This document shows positions 20,901 through 34,075 of a stretch of 64,000 bases of DNA, piece after piece. Positions within the stretch are counted from its first letter, which is position 1; every line of letters starts with the position of its first letter. Below the pieces are notes generated by a model. That model had not been told where the DNA came from and did no database searches. It saw only the letters and a list, made by a program, of their open reading frames with translations. This DNA is from Anopheles merus (Eukaryota > Arthropoda > Insecta > Diptera > Culicidae): the NCBI RefSeq assembly GCF_017562075.2, contig NC_054083.1:45625269-45689268 (forward strand). The letters run 5' to 3'. The position numbers and the translations under genes were made by a program.

Positions 20901-22600
20901 GACCAAAAGCAAGGACCAGACCGGGGTCCAGTGCAAGCGTTGGTAGCAAAATGCGGTGTGCGAAACATCTCGCGCCCGTTTTGTGTTACGAAAAAGACGG
21001 ACTTCATTTTCGGGGTTCGTCTGCAATGCAATTGCTTCCGATGGTTTTGGCCCTGGATGTGTGTGTGTGTGTGAGCGTGTAAAGTGTCCGTGAAGCTGGT
21101 CATGCGACAATGTTGGAAATTAATTAATTTCCCTAACTCCCAACTTGGCGAATCAACTATTTCGGCGCGCTTGCAGCAATTGGGACAAATTTCAAATTCA
21201 AAAACCCGAAACGGTTGCCACAGCAATCGAGCCTTTTCTGGGGGGGGGGGGGGGGGAGTGTTGGAGGAGCTTTTTTGTGTGTGTGTGTTTTGCTATTGGG
21301 GAAAGGGTTGTAGTTGTGTGCAACACAATTTGATGCCCGGGCAGCTGTCTTAAGTGGTTGCCCGTTAGGCGGCAAAGGAATGCCCAAAAGTTGGATGAGT
21401 ATTTTTGACTTCAATCGAAAACGTCGATGATTACAAAATGGACAGGAATGGTAGGTTTTGTGTTGTTTCTTTGTGTTTGTTAGTGAGTGTCATCCTCCTT
21501 TATGTCCCTTTTTTCGCGACGAAGGGAGCTGAAAGTTTAACGGTGATTAATGAAGCGTGTGCACGATTGCTGTGCCAGCATTCCTTTGCTCTTGTGATTT
21601 CGTATTGAATGGCACCAATTTTTGGGACGCCCGATCGGTGTCCAATGTACAAGAAGGATGAAAGGTACAAGACTAAAGATAGATGCGTAGTGTTGTATGA
21701 AAAATAGAAGTATAGAAAAATGAATAAAAACCGTATAGAAATTATAAGGAAACAGTTTTTTTAGGTAAGTAAAACAACATGTTATGACCCAAATTAGAGA
21801 AAAAATGTTTAAAATTGCTTTTTTAATCCATCAAATTCGTATATCTTTAAAAAAAAACAATAAACGATTACTATAACTCTGTCCAAAAAGTACAAATTTT
21901 CAACTTATTTACTAACAGCAGCGAACAGATTTTTCCAAAAACCCCAAAGCTTAACAAATAGCTTAAATTGAGCACCCTTTTCTTAACACATCTGGCGTGC
22001 AACAGAATTAAAAAAAAAATTACGATTGCACCACATTCCATACCTTCAAATTATTCTCAAATTACAGGCGAAGGAAATTCTGAAACTGCGTTTCATTGCC
22101 AATTGGTAACCGGACCCTTGTCAGAATGTTTTATTTTTAGCATAGCCCATTGAGTCAATTTCAAAGCAGCGGCGTTGGAAAATGACCCCCAAAGTGTAGA
22201 GAATAGAAAAAAAAGGTACGTTCGAAAAGATCATCTCCAGGGGTGGCGTTGTTGTGCGGAAGGAAATTAGTACAAAAGGTAGGTAAGCGTCAAGTAACGC
22301 ACACCAAGAAGCGATGTAACTTTCTACCATAAATGTATGCAAATAAGGCAGTTAAGGATTGTTTCTTTCTCTTCTGCTGGGGGAACTTATTATTGTTCTG
22401 TTCCTTCAGCTTCACTAACCCTGGTCCTCGATGCAACATTGTTTCTCGTCCACATCAGCCACGGAACCACTGTCGCTCCTGCATATCGAGTCAATCAGTG
22501 TGGCGCTATAATACCAAAAGCGACCTGCACTAGCAACACCGGTCCGTGTCACTTGATTCAATTCAATTCCATTTAATAAACAATTTAATTGAACTCATTT
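17901..22600. other. Non-coding, mixed composition
   Basis: The stretch contains a GC-richer segment at 18090-18560 with a short open frame that lacks a good splice donor, AT-rich DNA at 18700-19200, a repeated ATGCAAACTTGCA word (19267-19279 and 19298-19310), an imperfect GTCGTT-type repeat at 20690-20755, a G17 run at 21240, and AT-rich DNA at 21650-22130. No protein family, tRNA or mobile element was recognised. Confidence 0.5.
21240..21256. repeat. G17 homopolymer
   Basis: Seventeen consecutive G on the plus strand. Length is likely polymorphic and error-prone in sequencing. It has G-quadruplex potential. Confidence 0.9.
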
Positions 22601-22967
22601 CAAAAAGGTTTATAACGTGCAACTGCCTCCCCCCCCCCCCGCCCGCCGCTTGCCCGTGTTGGTTCTTTGCCCGTCCCTGCCCATGACGGAAGAGTCTGAG
22701 TCTGTGGCTGGGCAAATTACCGACACACTCTCCACCCGGGAGTGATTGGGTTGGGTGCAGGGTGGAGACCGGTAAAATTAAACACCCATTCTGATGGCTG
22801 GTCTGGTGTTGTCCATTGGGTTGGTGTGCTCGAGCACTCGTGCTGAGCACGTGGGCGAGTAGTTGAGGACGCAGAGGGCTGCCCGCAAAAATCATACTCC
22901 CCTTCCCCGGTATACCCTGGAGATAAAACCGTACACGTGCTTGTCATACACGTACCAATTCTCTCGC

Positions 22968-22996
<29 letters not shown>
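22968..22996. repeat. (GT)n microsatellite
   Basis: About 14 uninterrupted GT units. Direct observation. Confidence 0.9.
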
Positions 22997-22999
<3 letters not shown>

Positions 23000-25900
23000 C
23001 TGTGCGCAGTGAGATGAGGCGCACAAAACTAATAATGATAATACGGCCCAGAAACGCGGCACTCGACGACGGGCAGGATTGACAGGGAGATTGCAGGAGG
23101 AGAAGGAGAGACACAGACAGAAAAAAAACCAAACAAGAACCTGCAAGAAATTCAGACAGACAGAACAGCACCGGGGGGGGGAGTGGAAAAAATTGAACCG
23201 AAAGCAAAACAACCTACACTGCGGATCGGGTGTTTGATTTGGCGCACGATTTTGGGGGCTTTTTTTGTTGGGGCTGTCGAATCCTCCCTAAATGCGTCAG
23301 ATTCTCGTGTCAATGGACGAACGAGAGTGGCAGGAGAGATTGCATTTTTTTTTGTTTACCCTCCGAATGCAGTTTGTTATTTTCTTTATGGAATGGAAAG
23401 GTTGGAGGGTTTTTTTCTAGCGCTTGCAGGGATTTTACAAAATTAGGAAAATATGTTATGGTCGTAGCACACACTACGATCTTTTTGAAACCCGTTTCGA
23501 CATAATGAGGGTGTAATAAACCACACAAGAAAAATATAATAATTTATGTTGTTTTCTATTCTAAAACGGATGTTTTTGCTTGTTTTTTTTTTAACCGAAA
23601 GAAATGATAATGGTGCTCCATAATGGCTTTCTAAAAGATGTGATAAACTGTCCGATCTCTTCTTTGCAGCCTGCGGGAGAGGGCTCTGTGCTATCTTAAA
23701 CTTTGCCCCTAATTGCTGCTGCACTGGGACAAAAATACAGCCACCGTAATCAAATATCAATTTCGATGATTAATTTATACACCTGTACAGCGCACACAGC
23801 GAAGCGAAGGACCGTTCACCCTGAACGGCATAACTCCTAAAAAAAACAAACCTCCCCATCTGTGACGTCCCTTTGCACTGCATTCGGTGTGCAAATAAAC
23901 CCGTACGAGGTGAGGTACTAGATTCCGTTGTTTGGCGGAACACATCGACCCCGTGCCATTTGGTGAACGCGTGCCGTGCGTCTGCTACCTTCTTGGACCG
24001 CGGCCAAATGGGGCCCCGGACTTGCCCGGCTGTTTTGCTTTGACCATCCTCGCCCCCGGGGGCGAACCATTGGTCCAGCTAACGATCTCGGCTTGGTGTG
24101 TGTGTGTTTTGGTGTGGATTTAGTGCCATTAGAATTTACCAATCGAACCAGCATGTTTAGCGGATTTTTCCGTTTTGGCATCAAGGTGTACGGTTCAATG
24201 GTGATGAGTATTTTATAGTGATTGAAGCGGAGGGACAGATTTTTTCTTTGGTGTTTTGAGGTTTTTTTTTACATTTCTATCTAAAAGTCCTTTTGAATTT
24301 AACAGGGAAATCTTCGGAATTTGATGAAGCAATTTTAAATTGAATATATTTTTACTGCTTTATTGAGCCTAAATAAGTTCTTTCTACTGTATGAAATCTA
24401 CTTTTATCGCATAAAGCTTCTTTATTTTCTAGAAGTTCCTGCTATCTTAAGAGATTTTTTTTTTTTTGAAGACATTATTTTATCTTACACAATTGAAGGA
24501 TTGTTTAAGCCTGATTTAGGATTGAAAAGCCTGATGTCAATGAGTTATATTAGTTTCTCCTTAGTTTTTGCGACAAAATTGTTTGAGTTTTGCTCCATGT
24601 TGGTCCAGAAGATTTGGATGGGACGCAGCTGTGGGATATTGAACCGGTTCGCGTACTAGCTATGACACGCTGCCTCAAAATGCCTCCGACATTTGCCTGA
24701 AATGGGCGCATACAGTTTTGGCGTCATTGGTTGCCACTGCGAGGTCAGTGGACGCGATTTCTGCTTCCTGAGATGTTTGTTAATGTTTCTCAGGTACTAA
24801 TGCACCATGATTTTCGCCGGTTGCATCGACCTCCCGGACAAGCTAAAGCAGCAATGTAGCCACTAGTTCCTCGTTCGTCATTTACAGCTTCCATTGGAGC
24901 CTCAAAACGCTCAGAGCCGTCGGTCATTTGAAACCGGGCTTGCTTTCGATGCTCTGATTGTTGTCTAATATTGCTAAGATGTTGAACAAATTTGCTACAC
25001 ATTTTAGCCATCACGGTTGGAGTTTAACTGATACAGGCATCAAATTTTGTCTGCCAATTCATGGGACACTATTATTGAAAATGCAATTAACGATTCGTTC
25101 GTGCGAGTTAAAAAACTTCATGAAAAGTCGACCTTTTTCTCCTTTTTTTTTAATCAAACGTTGTTCCAAAATTTCAGGAAGTTTGTAAAATAACATTAAA
25201 GAAAAACCAGGAAACTGAACGGAAAGTTCAATGACAATTTATTGGTTGAGGATTTTTGGTTTTGATAATAAACAATTCAAGGAAAATAAAGTACTTTAAA
25301 AAGCTCGCAACGAAGTGGATTAATATTTTTTTCATTACCCTGCTGTGAAAAGACAATGAAATCTGTAAAGTTAATTGTACCAAATCGTAACAAAGAGCAA
25401 ACATATCTTTTTTTTTATATCACAGATCCCTTTTCAACGCAGCCCAATCGAATGAGGTGAAACTGAATATCTCATCCGAACAGGTTCAACCATGCCAGTA
25501 AAAAACTCCCCCAGCGGGAACGCTTTACCAACAGCGATGCACACGTTCGATTTATTACATGCTCGCCTCACAAACCCCTTCTGCTCCCCTCAACCACATT
25601 TCATGGTGATTAGCCTTTTTCGTATTAATTTTAATCAGCTGTCAATAAGTTTCGCCACCCCACACGCCACCAATCCCAATTATTGGCCACCGAGTCGAAA
25701 GATTAATAATTTTCCAATGAAAAATTGCACCGTCGCACCCGGTAAATGGTGCACACGGGGGGGGGGGGGGAGGCAAACAACCCACTCATGTTTCACCCGG
25801 CAGAGGCAGAACTGTGATGCTCGGTGCAAGCCAGATTTACAGATAAGCACCGTATTGGTTGTGGAAACACGCCACACCACCTGACCTCAGCTCGGCAATC

Positions 25901-26175
25901 GCAGCTTGCAGTTTCTCGTTTTTCCCAGCGAGTGGGAAATCAGCACACGGACCACGGTACGGCAACGGAGCGAAAGGGCGACACGGGTGTTGCAAAGATT
26001 GCTCAAAATTAAATGGAATGAAGTCAGATTTCCCCGAGGATTGCGATTTAGATAATTAGTACCTTGGCAGTTCGGTGCGGCGCGGTTGCCGTTTCCCTCC
26101 GTAGCCGCACAAGTACAAAGTGCTGCTATGCTTTATCTGGATTAAAACGATTCGCCTCGGCACCGTTTCTTTCCC

Positions 26176-26220
26176 ACTCTCTCTCTCTCTCTCTCTCCTC
26201 TCCTCTCTCTCTCTCTCTCT
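26176..26220. repeat. (CT)n microsatellite with CTC interruptions
   Basis: A 45-bp pyrimidine tract of CT units, interrupted twice by an extra C. Confidence 0.9.
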
Positions 26221-29200
26221 CATCCCTTTTGCTTTGCGTGGACACAATCTCTCAGTCGGTATGCAGATTTAATCGAATTTTATTTCACAATCCATTCGTG
26301 AAAAGTCAAACTTTCGACGTAGCGCTTCGCGAGCTCGGTGCCGCACGACGCAGCGCTGCGGTGGTGTGGCAAATGGAGAGAAATATGAGCCTCGCCGAGG
26401 CTTATCCGAATCGGGATGCAGGGGAACGCATCGCGGTGGCGGCGTACCGGGAGGCTCCCGGCTGGAAAATGTCATTTATCAACAAGTTCGTCTGTGTACC
26501 TATTGGGAGGCCTCTTTTTTCGCCGTGCGCGCTTTTGTACGGCCAAGGTTCGTTCGAGGATACCGAGGAGCGAGAGCATACGGTGTGCAATTGCAATTTG
26601 TGCAGTGTCAGGGATAGCCCGGGCTTTGCACGCAGTGGTAGAGATTTGTTTAACTTTCGCCGAATGCGATGAACCGGGGAGAGGGTGACGGGTTGCCAGC
26701 GAGCGCCGGTAGCTTTTGCACCTGTCGGAATGAGTTTTGTCGCCACAGGGCGTTGTTTGCTCGTTGTGCTGGTGGTGGTGGTGGTGGTGGTTGTGGCGGA
26801 AGAGTGAGCAGCAAGGTCTGAAGAAATCGCGATAAGTAGTGACATTGGCAGCCGAAATCTTTTGAGAGATGTTTTTGATGGATTCTTGTAGGATAGTAGG
26901 TAATTTTTATTTTTTAATAAAAATCTCAACGCCATCAGTCACGCGAGTTTACAGATGCTGCATCTAATTGATTCATTGCAACAGTCAAAATGGGTTGGTT
27001 GGCTTGAGTTGGCACAAGAATTGATGCGATGGAATTGTTAACTTTATGATAAGTTATGAAGAAGGTACTAAAATGTAAGAGATTTGGAGGAAGTATTTAG
27101 CTTTCTTTAAATAATACATTAATGCTAATAGTTTGGGTTCGAAAGCCGCTTAAAACATAAGAAATGTCCTGATTTTGCATACGTCCAGGCGTTTCTTAAG
27201 GCCATCGATGGGGCATACTAGTTTCATATATATTTTCAGGAACCAATCTCTTTCTTATTAATTTTTTTACCAATAGTGTTTTCAACTTACAGAAAAAAAA
27301 ATTTTGTATACCTTCAAATGGTTAACTAGAATGAAATCTGAAACAATAATTTCTTTATGGATTTTCAAAACCCCTGAAGATATGCAATATAAAGCAAAAA
27401 TGATAGTTTTTAATTATTTGCACTAAAACTGCCACTTGACAAGCCAAAAGTATGCAACAAATACGTTGATAGCATCATTACTTGAACTAAGACATGCTTA
27501 CAGCACCATGAGAGTTTTTGTTATATGACCTAGACTGTTATATACATTTAAACACTAATGAAAATATAACTAATGCTCTACAATTTGCTGACATGTCATT
27601 GATACTAGCCTTCGTTGTCCTTTCTTTCTTTCTTCTCTGGCTCTGCAATGCTTTACCACCAGCAGAAGATACCTACATCGCCATCCCTTCAGCTACCATC
27701 ACCTGCAGCCGGTGACACTGCGAACAAGCGGACGTGCGCATCCGAAACCATCTTCCCAGCTTCAAGTAGAAAGTGGCAACTTTTCACTCACCTCATCCTC
27801 TGCCGCCACCGCGATGCAGCTGCGTGTTTCAAATTTTATTTTAGCTTCCTTTACTGCACTGTGGGCCCTGTCAGTGCTCGGTTTTGCGCTGTTGTTTCAG
27901 CGCTCCACTCCAGTCGTCTGTATATTTTAAACTTCTACACCGCGCACTCGTCACCGGTCGTGTACCGATCTGCCGTAAACAAGCGGCGAGAGTTAAACTT
28001 TGACTTTGGCACGCTCTTGGAGGTGATGCTGTCAACTCTTTTCAAGGTACCGGGCTCGGGTTGTCTCCCTTCCGCTGCCCTCACACTTTCGGTTGAGGAA
28101 TGTGTTTCTTTTTTTCAGGTCTGCCACCGAGACGAAAGTGATGGAAGCGAGAGAAAAAACGCACCCAAAGGTTGGCTTTGCTCGCCGGTTTGAGGTTATG
28201 AAAGCAAACATAACCAATTAATGAAGCCGTGAAACGTGATACGATTGCAATCTCACCACTTCCCTGGTTACCGAAAACCGGTTATGGTGGGGAGGTTTTT
28301 GGGTTTGGCAACACTTGGCAGCAAAACAGGGGGGAGGGGGGGGGGAGTGTGGCTGCTCTTTCACACGTGGGTGGCCGGTGTACTTTGGCCAGATGGGTGA
28401 AGAGCAAAGATCGAATGAGGAAACTCACGTTATTTTCAACGTACACGTCACGTGACTGACTTGCTTGTTTGGCCCGAAAGGGTGGTTGGGTTTCTCGCGC
28501 CGTCCTTTTTATGCTGTAGCGAAGCAACAAAAAGCAACAAACACACACAGGTGAGCAAAACATTTTCCGGGTAACGTTGAGGAAGAGAGAAAAAAAGAGA
28601 ACAAGAAAACTTTACCACTTGGTTGTGAGATTCGCACAAAACGGTGCAGTTTGCAGCAGACGCAGGAAGGAGACGAATGGCTAAAAAATGGGCTGCGGTG
28701 GGGTAAAAACTGTCTCACCCGTTCCGGTTTGGGCGGGCTGCAAAGGTGCAGAATGTTTGAAGTTGTTTGTTGTCAAGGCAATCGTTCGATCATCATCTTC
28801 AAGATCGGTTTACAGCAGACGATTTTTTTCTTCCGTTGCAAGTTTGAAACCACCAACTGACTGAGTAACGCTAACGACGCGCGAAAGGATGAAATGGAGT
28901 GCCGAGTGGCTGCTGCAAGTGTGGAAATTGTTGATGATTGAAACGGAAGAGTGAATTGTTATGGGTGTTTGATTTAGTTAGGAGCAGTAATGACTGCATT
29001 GCATTTGAGATTGAAGCATTTCAGTTAACTATTTATTATTTTGTTTTCGATGTTTTGAATAGATTCTTTAATGTTAGTGGTTAGTTAAAGAAAGTAGTTT
29101 GTTTTTTACTTTTTGAAATTTCAGCAATATTCAAATAGCATCATGAAATAGAATAAAAAATTGAATCAAGTTAGAAGTAAAATAAAGAAACTTACATACT

Positions 29201-29815
29201 GTTGTTCATGAATCAAAATGATCTACACGCCTATACTATAGGCAACCTGCATTACATCAGATCTCTGCTTAGTAGTTGGTGAAGATAACGCCATCTAGGA
29301 GGCTCTTGGTTTTGGTGAGTAATCAGATTATTTTTTTTTAATCTTTAACAGCCCTCTCCTTACTTATCTCCAAAAACCTCATAATAAAAATGCGAGTTCA
29401 GAAATATTGCACTGCAAACATTGTTCCGCTTTAAAGTCACCATTTCCTTCATAAACACCGTTCAACGTCTTCGTTCTTCGCAGTTGATTTCGACCTCTCC
29501 CTTCCCCCACTACCGAATCGGACGTGAGCGGTAACCATCTTGTCTGGGAAGGCTTCATCGGTACGCGGCGAACTTAAATACTGCTGACTTGTCGCGTGAA
29601 TACCTTACACTCTCCTTCCCGATATCCTTTCGTCACTACTCTCACTAATAACGGGCGAGTACGCGACCCGTTTCAGCACTGCAGATTGCGTACCAGCCAG
29701 CGGCCGGTTCACCGTGCAGCTGAAATGACGACGTTGGCGAGATTTTTCGATTGTTATGCCGCTACGTGCCCGGAATGTTACGGCTACGGCTTGCAAATAC
29801 TCGCACCGACCCACA

Positions 29816-29821
<6 letters not shown>

Positions 29822-29867
<46 letters not shown>
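29822..29867. repeat. (AG)23 microsatellite
   Basis: A perfect 46-bp AG dinucleotide repeat. It is a purine tract that could bind a GAGA-type factor. Confidence 0.95.
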
Positions 29868-29869
<2 letters not shown>

Positions 29870-30805
29870 AGCAGGTTGAGTGTTTGAGGGGAGGAAAGTA
29901 AGGAAGTTTAGGGTCAACTCCGCAAGTGCTACCATCACCACCAAGGGAGGAGAGGAAGCGAAACAAGTATCAGCACAAACAACCGACCGAAAAGAAATGT
30001 GTACGGCCGCGTTCATTTCCACCGTGGAGCGCAGATGATCGCGAAAACAAAAACAAAAAACAGCCGCCATCCCAGCCAGGAAAAGTTTCGGGCTGCCGTG
30101 GTGCGCTTTATTTATATTCGTCTTCGGTTGCAGCGCGCAAAAGTCAAAAGTTTCGATTTATTGTTTTGATTGTTTCGGGGCCGGCCGGTTGGGGTGGGAT
30201 GGTGCGAGCGCCCCCGCCCCCCCCCCCTCCCATCAAGTTAGCAGGTGCAACCGTCGAGGTTTTATGTTTGCTGGACGGGGCCCGCGTTAAATATTCCCGC
30301 GTGGCATAGGCGCCGCCAGGGATGAAGGATGTTGTTTCGGTGGGCCGTTGGCCGTTTCCCTGCAAGTGCCGCGGACGTTGCAGTAAGCGTTACTGGTAGC
30401 AAGACCACGTCCGGCACGGAAAGGGAGGCTTTTGTTGGGGGCACACGTTTGACGGACAGTCAGCACCATTCGCATGACGGGTTTGCACCATTCGCTACCA
30501 CCACGTCCGATGTTATCGGGGTTTTTGTCTTTTGCGATCGTCGTCTTATTCATTTGGGAACGATTTGTCAAATAGAGAGTTTGGCTTACCCATTCAAGCA
30601 TTTGATTTCCATAGAAAGATGTTTGCACTTGATTGTGATGGTTTAAATGTGCTTACTACAGAAAATCATAAACACAAATCCGATTTGTGTAACAGCTTTA
30701 TAGTGTATATCTAGTAAACCTTAATTTTACATAACTTTAGGCTATAGCACTTGTTTAGTTTTATCCATTAATTTCACAGTGTTTGAAATCTTGTTCTCTT
30801 AAATT

Positions 30806-30807
<2 letters not shown>

Positions 30808-30841
<34 letters not shown>
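30808..30841. repeat. (CT)17 microsatellite
   Basis: A perfect CT/TC tract of 34 bp, followed by an imperfect pyrimidine run. Confidence 0.9.
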
Positions 30842-30843
<2 letters not shown>

Positions 30844-31227
30844 TTCTCTTTCTCTTTCTTCAACTTCCGACTACATTCTTTCTCTTTACTTATGACTGAA
30901 TTTAATTCTGTTATGATTATTGCAAATTAACGTTTTTGTAACATTTTATATTTCACGTCGACGATTGTGGTAGATTTGTTGGTATTACAGGTATTACATA
31001 TAGCTAATCGGTGTTCTAGAATGTTTTGCTATTATGTTGCTTTAATTTAAACATACCCTTATCATCGCCGTTCTATGAGTTTTCGATCTTCATTGATAAG
31101 CTGTATAGAAAATCATTTTTTTCGGACTTTTTCGGAAGTTTTGCTTGACAAATGTATCGTACAGGGTCTTTATTATGATCTAGCAAACTAACTATTCCTA
31201 TCAATTCAAATGATTTTTACAGTTTAA

Positions 31228-31268
31228 CATATAAAGAGTGATTGTTGTATTTTTTCACTCTTTATATG
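31228..31268. repeat. Perfect 14-bp inverted repeat with 13-nt loop
   Basis: CATATAAAGAGTGA (31228-31241) is exactly complementary to TCACTCTTTATATG (31255-31268), with a 13-nt loop. It is too short for a microRNA precursor. It could be the end pair of a tiny element or a cruciform-forming site. Confidence 0.7.
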
Positions 31269-32780
31269 CATCCATTTCTACAAAAAAAGGATAGTTATTT
31301 TTGTATCCTCTTTTATAAAACAGTTAATTTTGAACTGCGTTTTACATACTTTCAGGCGTTTACAGCATATGATGTTAACAAAGTTGCAAAAGATTATAAT
31401 TATACACCGATGAGCGTTTTCAGAGGCCAACAAGCCATTGGCAAACTTTGTAGCAGCTCGACAAGGTGACTCATTCGAATGTTTGGTACATACTCAACAT
31501 TAAACAATTACTCGTCCATTTGCCTGAGGCGTAGCTGTTGTTAACGGCTCTACCCATTCAGCATAAAACAAATAATTCTACCATTCTGAACCCGAAACGA
31601 CGACACCATACACCCATTCCACTGCTCGGCAACGTTTCGCCCCAAAAAAATTGACACTCAATGAATAACATGACAGGCGTTTGGAGCTGTTTCGCTCCAA
31701 CCCGGTCTGTCGCCGGTACCAGCTCGGTGGGCACCACTAGCCCGAATAGAAGCTTCACATTTTGCACTATTTCTTGACGTGTGACGGTCCCCTTTTTTTC
31801 TGCCTGCCGCCTCTCGGTTGTGCTATTCACATTCCCGAGAAGGTTATCACGAATCACGGATAGAAGGTTAATTTTGGGCCCCCGCACTTTCGTACAACAT
31901 TTCGAAGGTGGCTATCATCGAATTGGAAAATAAATTGCTGAAATCTAACAATAACAAATGCGCCGTTGTCTATCCTTTCGCCCCGTGTTGCAGTGCCGTT
32001 TGTTTGCATGTTGCACCACCGAACCGCGTGTTATCAGTATGCACCGCGCAGAAGAAAGGCGCGGGGGGGGGTTTTGATGCACCGTAGAGGATGATTGGAT
32101 GATTTTATTCATTTTATTTCTACCACGTCCACTCCCCCCACAGTCCCACCCAGTGGGATGATGGGAGCGTTTGCACGCGTACCAGAAACATGTTTACCAT
32201 CCAACGAGTACGATAGAGCTGTTTTCGAACGGAGTTGATTTCGGTGCTGCTCTCTTTTTAAAAAAAACCCCCCTAACAAATAAAACAAAAAACAAATCTC
32301 CAAACGTTCGATTGCGTCGGAGGTGGATCGACAAAAAAAAAAAAAGTCGAAAAAAGAGGACACGCCGTCTAAGAAAAGAAATACTGCAAGCACGCTGTGC
32401 GATGCCCACGCCGATTTCGGGCTGCCAAAAGGACAGCCAGCCAGAGAAACTCGATATCCAAAAACCGACCAAACCAAACCGACACCTTCCACTCCCCTCC
32501 TACAAGTGTGATGCAAAAACAATTCATAGCACCGCGCCGGCACCGTACCGCCTCATGCTCGCCCGCCCGGTTAGGTCATTCACCCGTTTGGTTGGCCTGG
32601 ATGCGCTTTGTCCTGTCCAATAGAGGGGCGCTGCCGAACGAGCGCAGAGGAGTGGGAAGGGGGCAATGGAAAAAGGAAGACACATCACATTCGGGTCGGT
32701 CTCGGGGGTTAAATCGACTGGAATAAAATATAAAATTTATTAAGTGATTTGATTGAAGAACAATAGGAATAATGTTATTA

Positions 32781-32784
<4 letters not shown>

Positions 32785-32811
<27 letters not shown>
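32785..32811. repeat. (CAG)9 trinucleotide repeat
   Basis: Nine perfect CAG units in non-coding context. No reading frame around them is supported. Confidence 0.9.
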
Positions 32812-33159
32812 AACCGTGGTGTGTACCGTGTGCGTTGAACAATAGCGACAGCGAAGTGCAAAAGGGTAAAATAATATGAAAATGGAAATGGAATAGGCGG
32901 AGCTGGTCGTGACTACAATGGACATGTCAAATGATGTCCTTGTGTGTGTGTGTAGTCACTGTTGCTATTATTTATCACGTCAAAGCAGTGGAGTTTTCGA
33001 ACGGGGTGCAATGTTGCTGTGGTTTTTGGACTGCATTAATATGTTTACTTTAATATGGCTTTATTTATGTTGCATTTCTTTTTGTTCTATCTTAAAGCGA
33101 CTTAAATTAATTTTACAGTACTTTCCTAAATTAAACATTTTTAATACATTTCTTTTGCC

Positions 33160-33290
33160 TTAATCTCATTTTTAAATTGTAATATTTTAGTGTAATATAT
33201 TTTATTTATATTTTATTTACATATTTTAATATATTGTAAAATAATTACAATATTTATAATATTTTTATATTATTGATTATTACCATTGTT
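33160..33290. other. Near-pure A/T segment (possible matrix attachment or replication-type DNA)
   Basis: About 130 bp made almost wholly of A and T, dominated by TATTTTA and AATAT words. Such DNA unwinds easily and resembles scaffold/matrix attachment regions. The function is inferred from composition only. Confidence 0.3.
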
Positions 33291-34033
33291 TCACAAGCAT
33301 AAGCTTATTTGATGGAATTGTGATATTTTTTACGAATATCATTTTGCATTTTCTTATCTTAGTTCTTGTTATCTTATTAAATTGGTTTTTATTTGTTTCA
33401 GTTTACCGATCTTCCTGTGACTGTTCGTTATTCTTTGAATTTTATTTTATTTTTCTTTCGTTTATTTCTCAATCATCCTTTTGTTCAAACCTGTTGTTTT
33501 ATGAAATACAATAGTTTTGCTGATTTCTTACATATACTTAGGAAAACTATGATTTTTCAATCATTTCAATCACTTTCACTATGTTTTTATCCTTCTTTTA
33601 TTTATTTTCAGTTTGTAGGTAATGTCTGTTAATTGTTTTTTGACCAAACACGAAGCATTGAGATTGTTTTACTTTTTTTTCGACAATTTTTACTGTTGTT
33701 TCACACTAGACTTTTTACTGTTTTCCAAGATTCTATTTGTTGAAAAGAAAAAAAAAACCTCAATCAAAAAGGTTGCACAAAACTAAAGCGCTGGTTTTAC
33801 CACGAACCTCGACGTGACCTGAACCCATCACTTGCAATGCAATTGCATATCACAGTCGACGGCAACTCCACGCTGATGGCTTTGTTTGGTCTGGTGGTAT
33901 TTTCTTTCGATGCTTTTCTTTGCTTGGTACTATCTGCAAAACACCGACACCTAATGCTGGATGGGATGGCTTGTACTTATCGACAACGCACACTTCGCAA
34001 TCGAACACCAATTGAGCGAACGAAACATACAAA

Positions 34034-34075
34034 ACACACACACACACACACACACCACACACACACACCACACAC
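34034..34075. repeat. (CA)n microsatellite with CCA interruptions
   Basis: A 42-bp CA-rich tract interrupted by three extra C. Confidence 0.85.

Larger units (their letters stand above)
22601..30790. other. Non-coding, microsatellite-rich
   Basis: The stretch holds a C12 run (22629-22640), GT, CT and GA microsatellites, G14 (25757-25770), a GGT repeat (26769-26792) and a G6AG10 run (28329-28345). Patches with higher GC occur at 23900-24100 and 26300-26720 and contain open frames, but none shows a known domain or paired splice sites. AT-rich DNA occurs at 24240-24560, 25180-25420 and 26990-27560. Confidence 0.5.
30791..33850. other. AT-rich non-coding block
   Basis: Most of this block is strongly AT-rich (30650-31560 and 33000-33750), with a GC-richer middle (31600-32700). 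It contains a CT repeat, a perfect 14-bp inverted repeat at 31228-31268, a (CAG)9 and one near-pure A/T segment. No coding sequence is supported. Confidence 0.5.

Noticed and set aside
24790..25014. Minus-strand frame beginning MMAKMCSKFVQHLSNIRQQ, possible relic of a coding gene
   Set aside because: Flanking sequence has stops in all frames and no known protein or element could be matched; kept as non-coding.
26300..26672. GC-rich open frame on the plus strand
   Set aside because: No domain, no splice sites in phase, and an open frame exists on the opposite strand as well, as expected of CpG-rich non-coding DNA.
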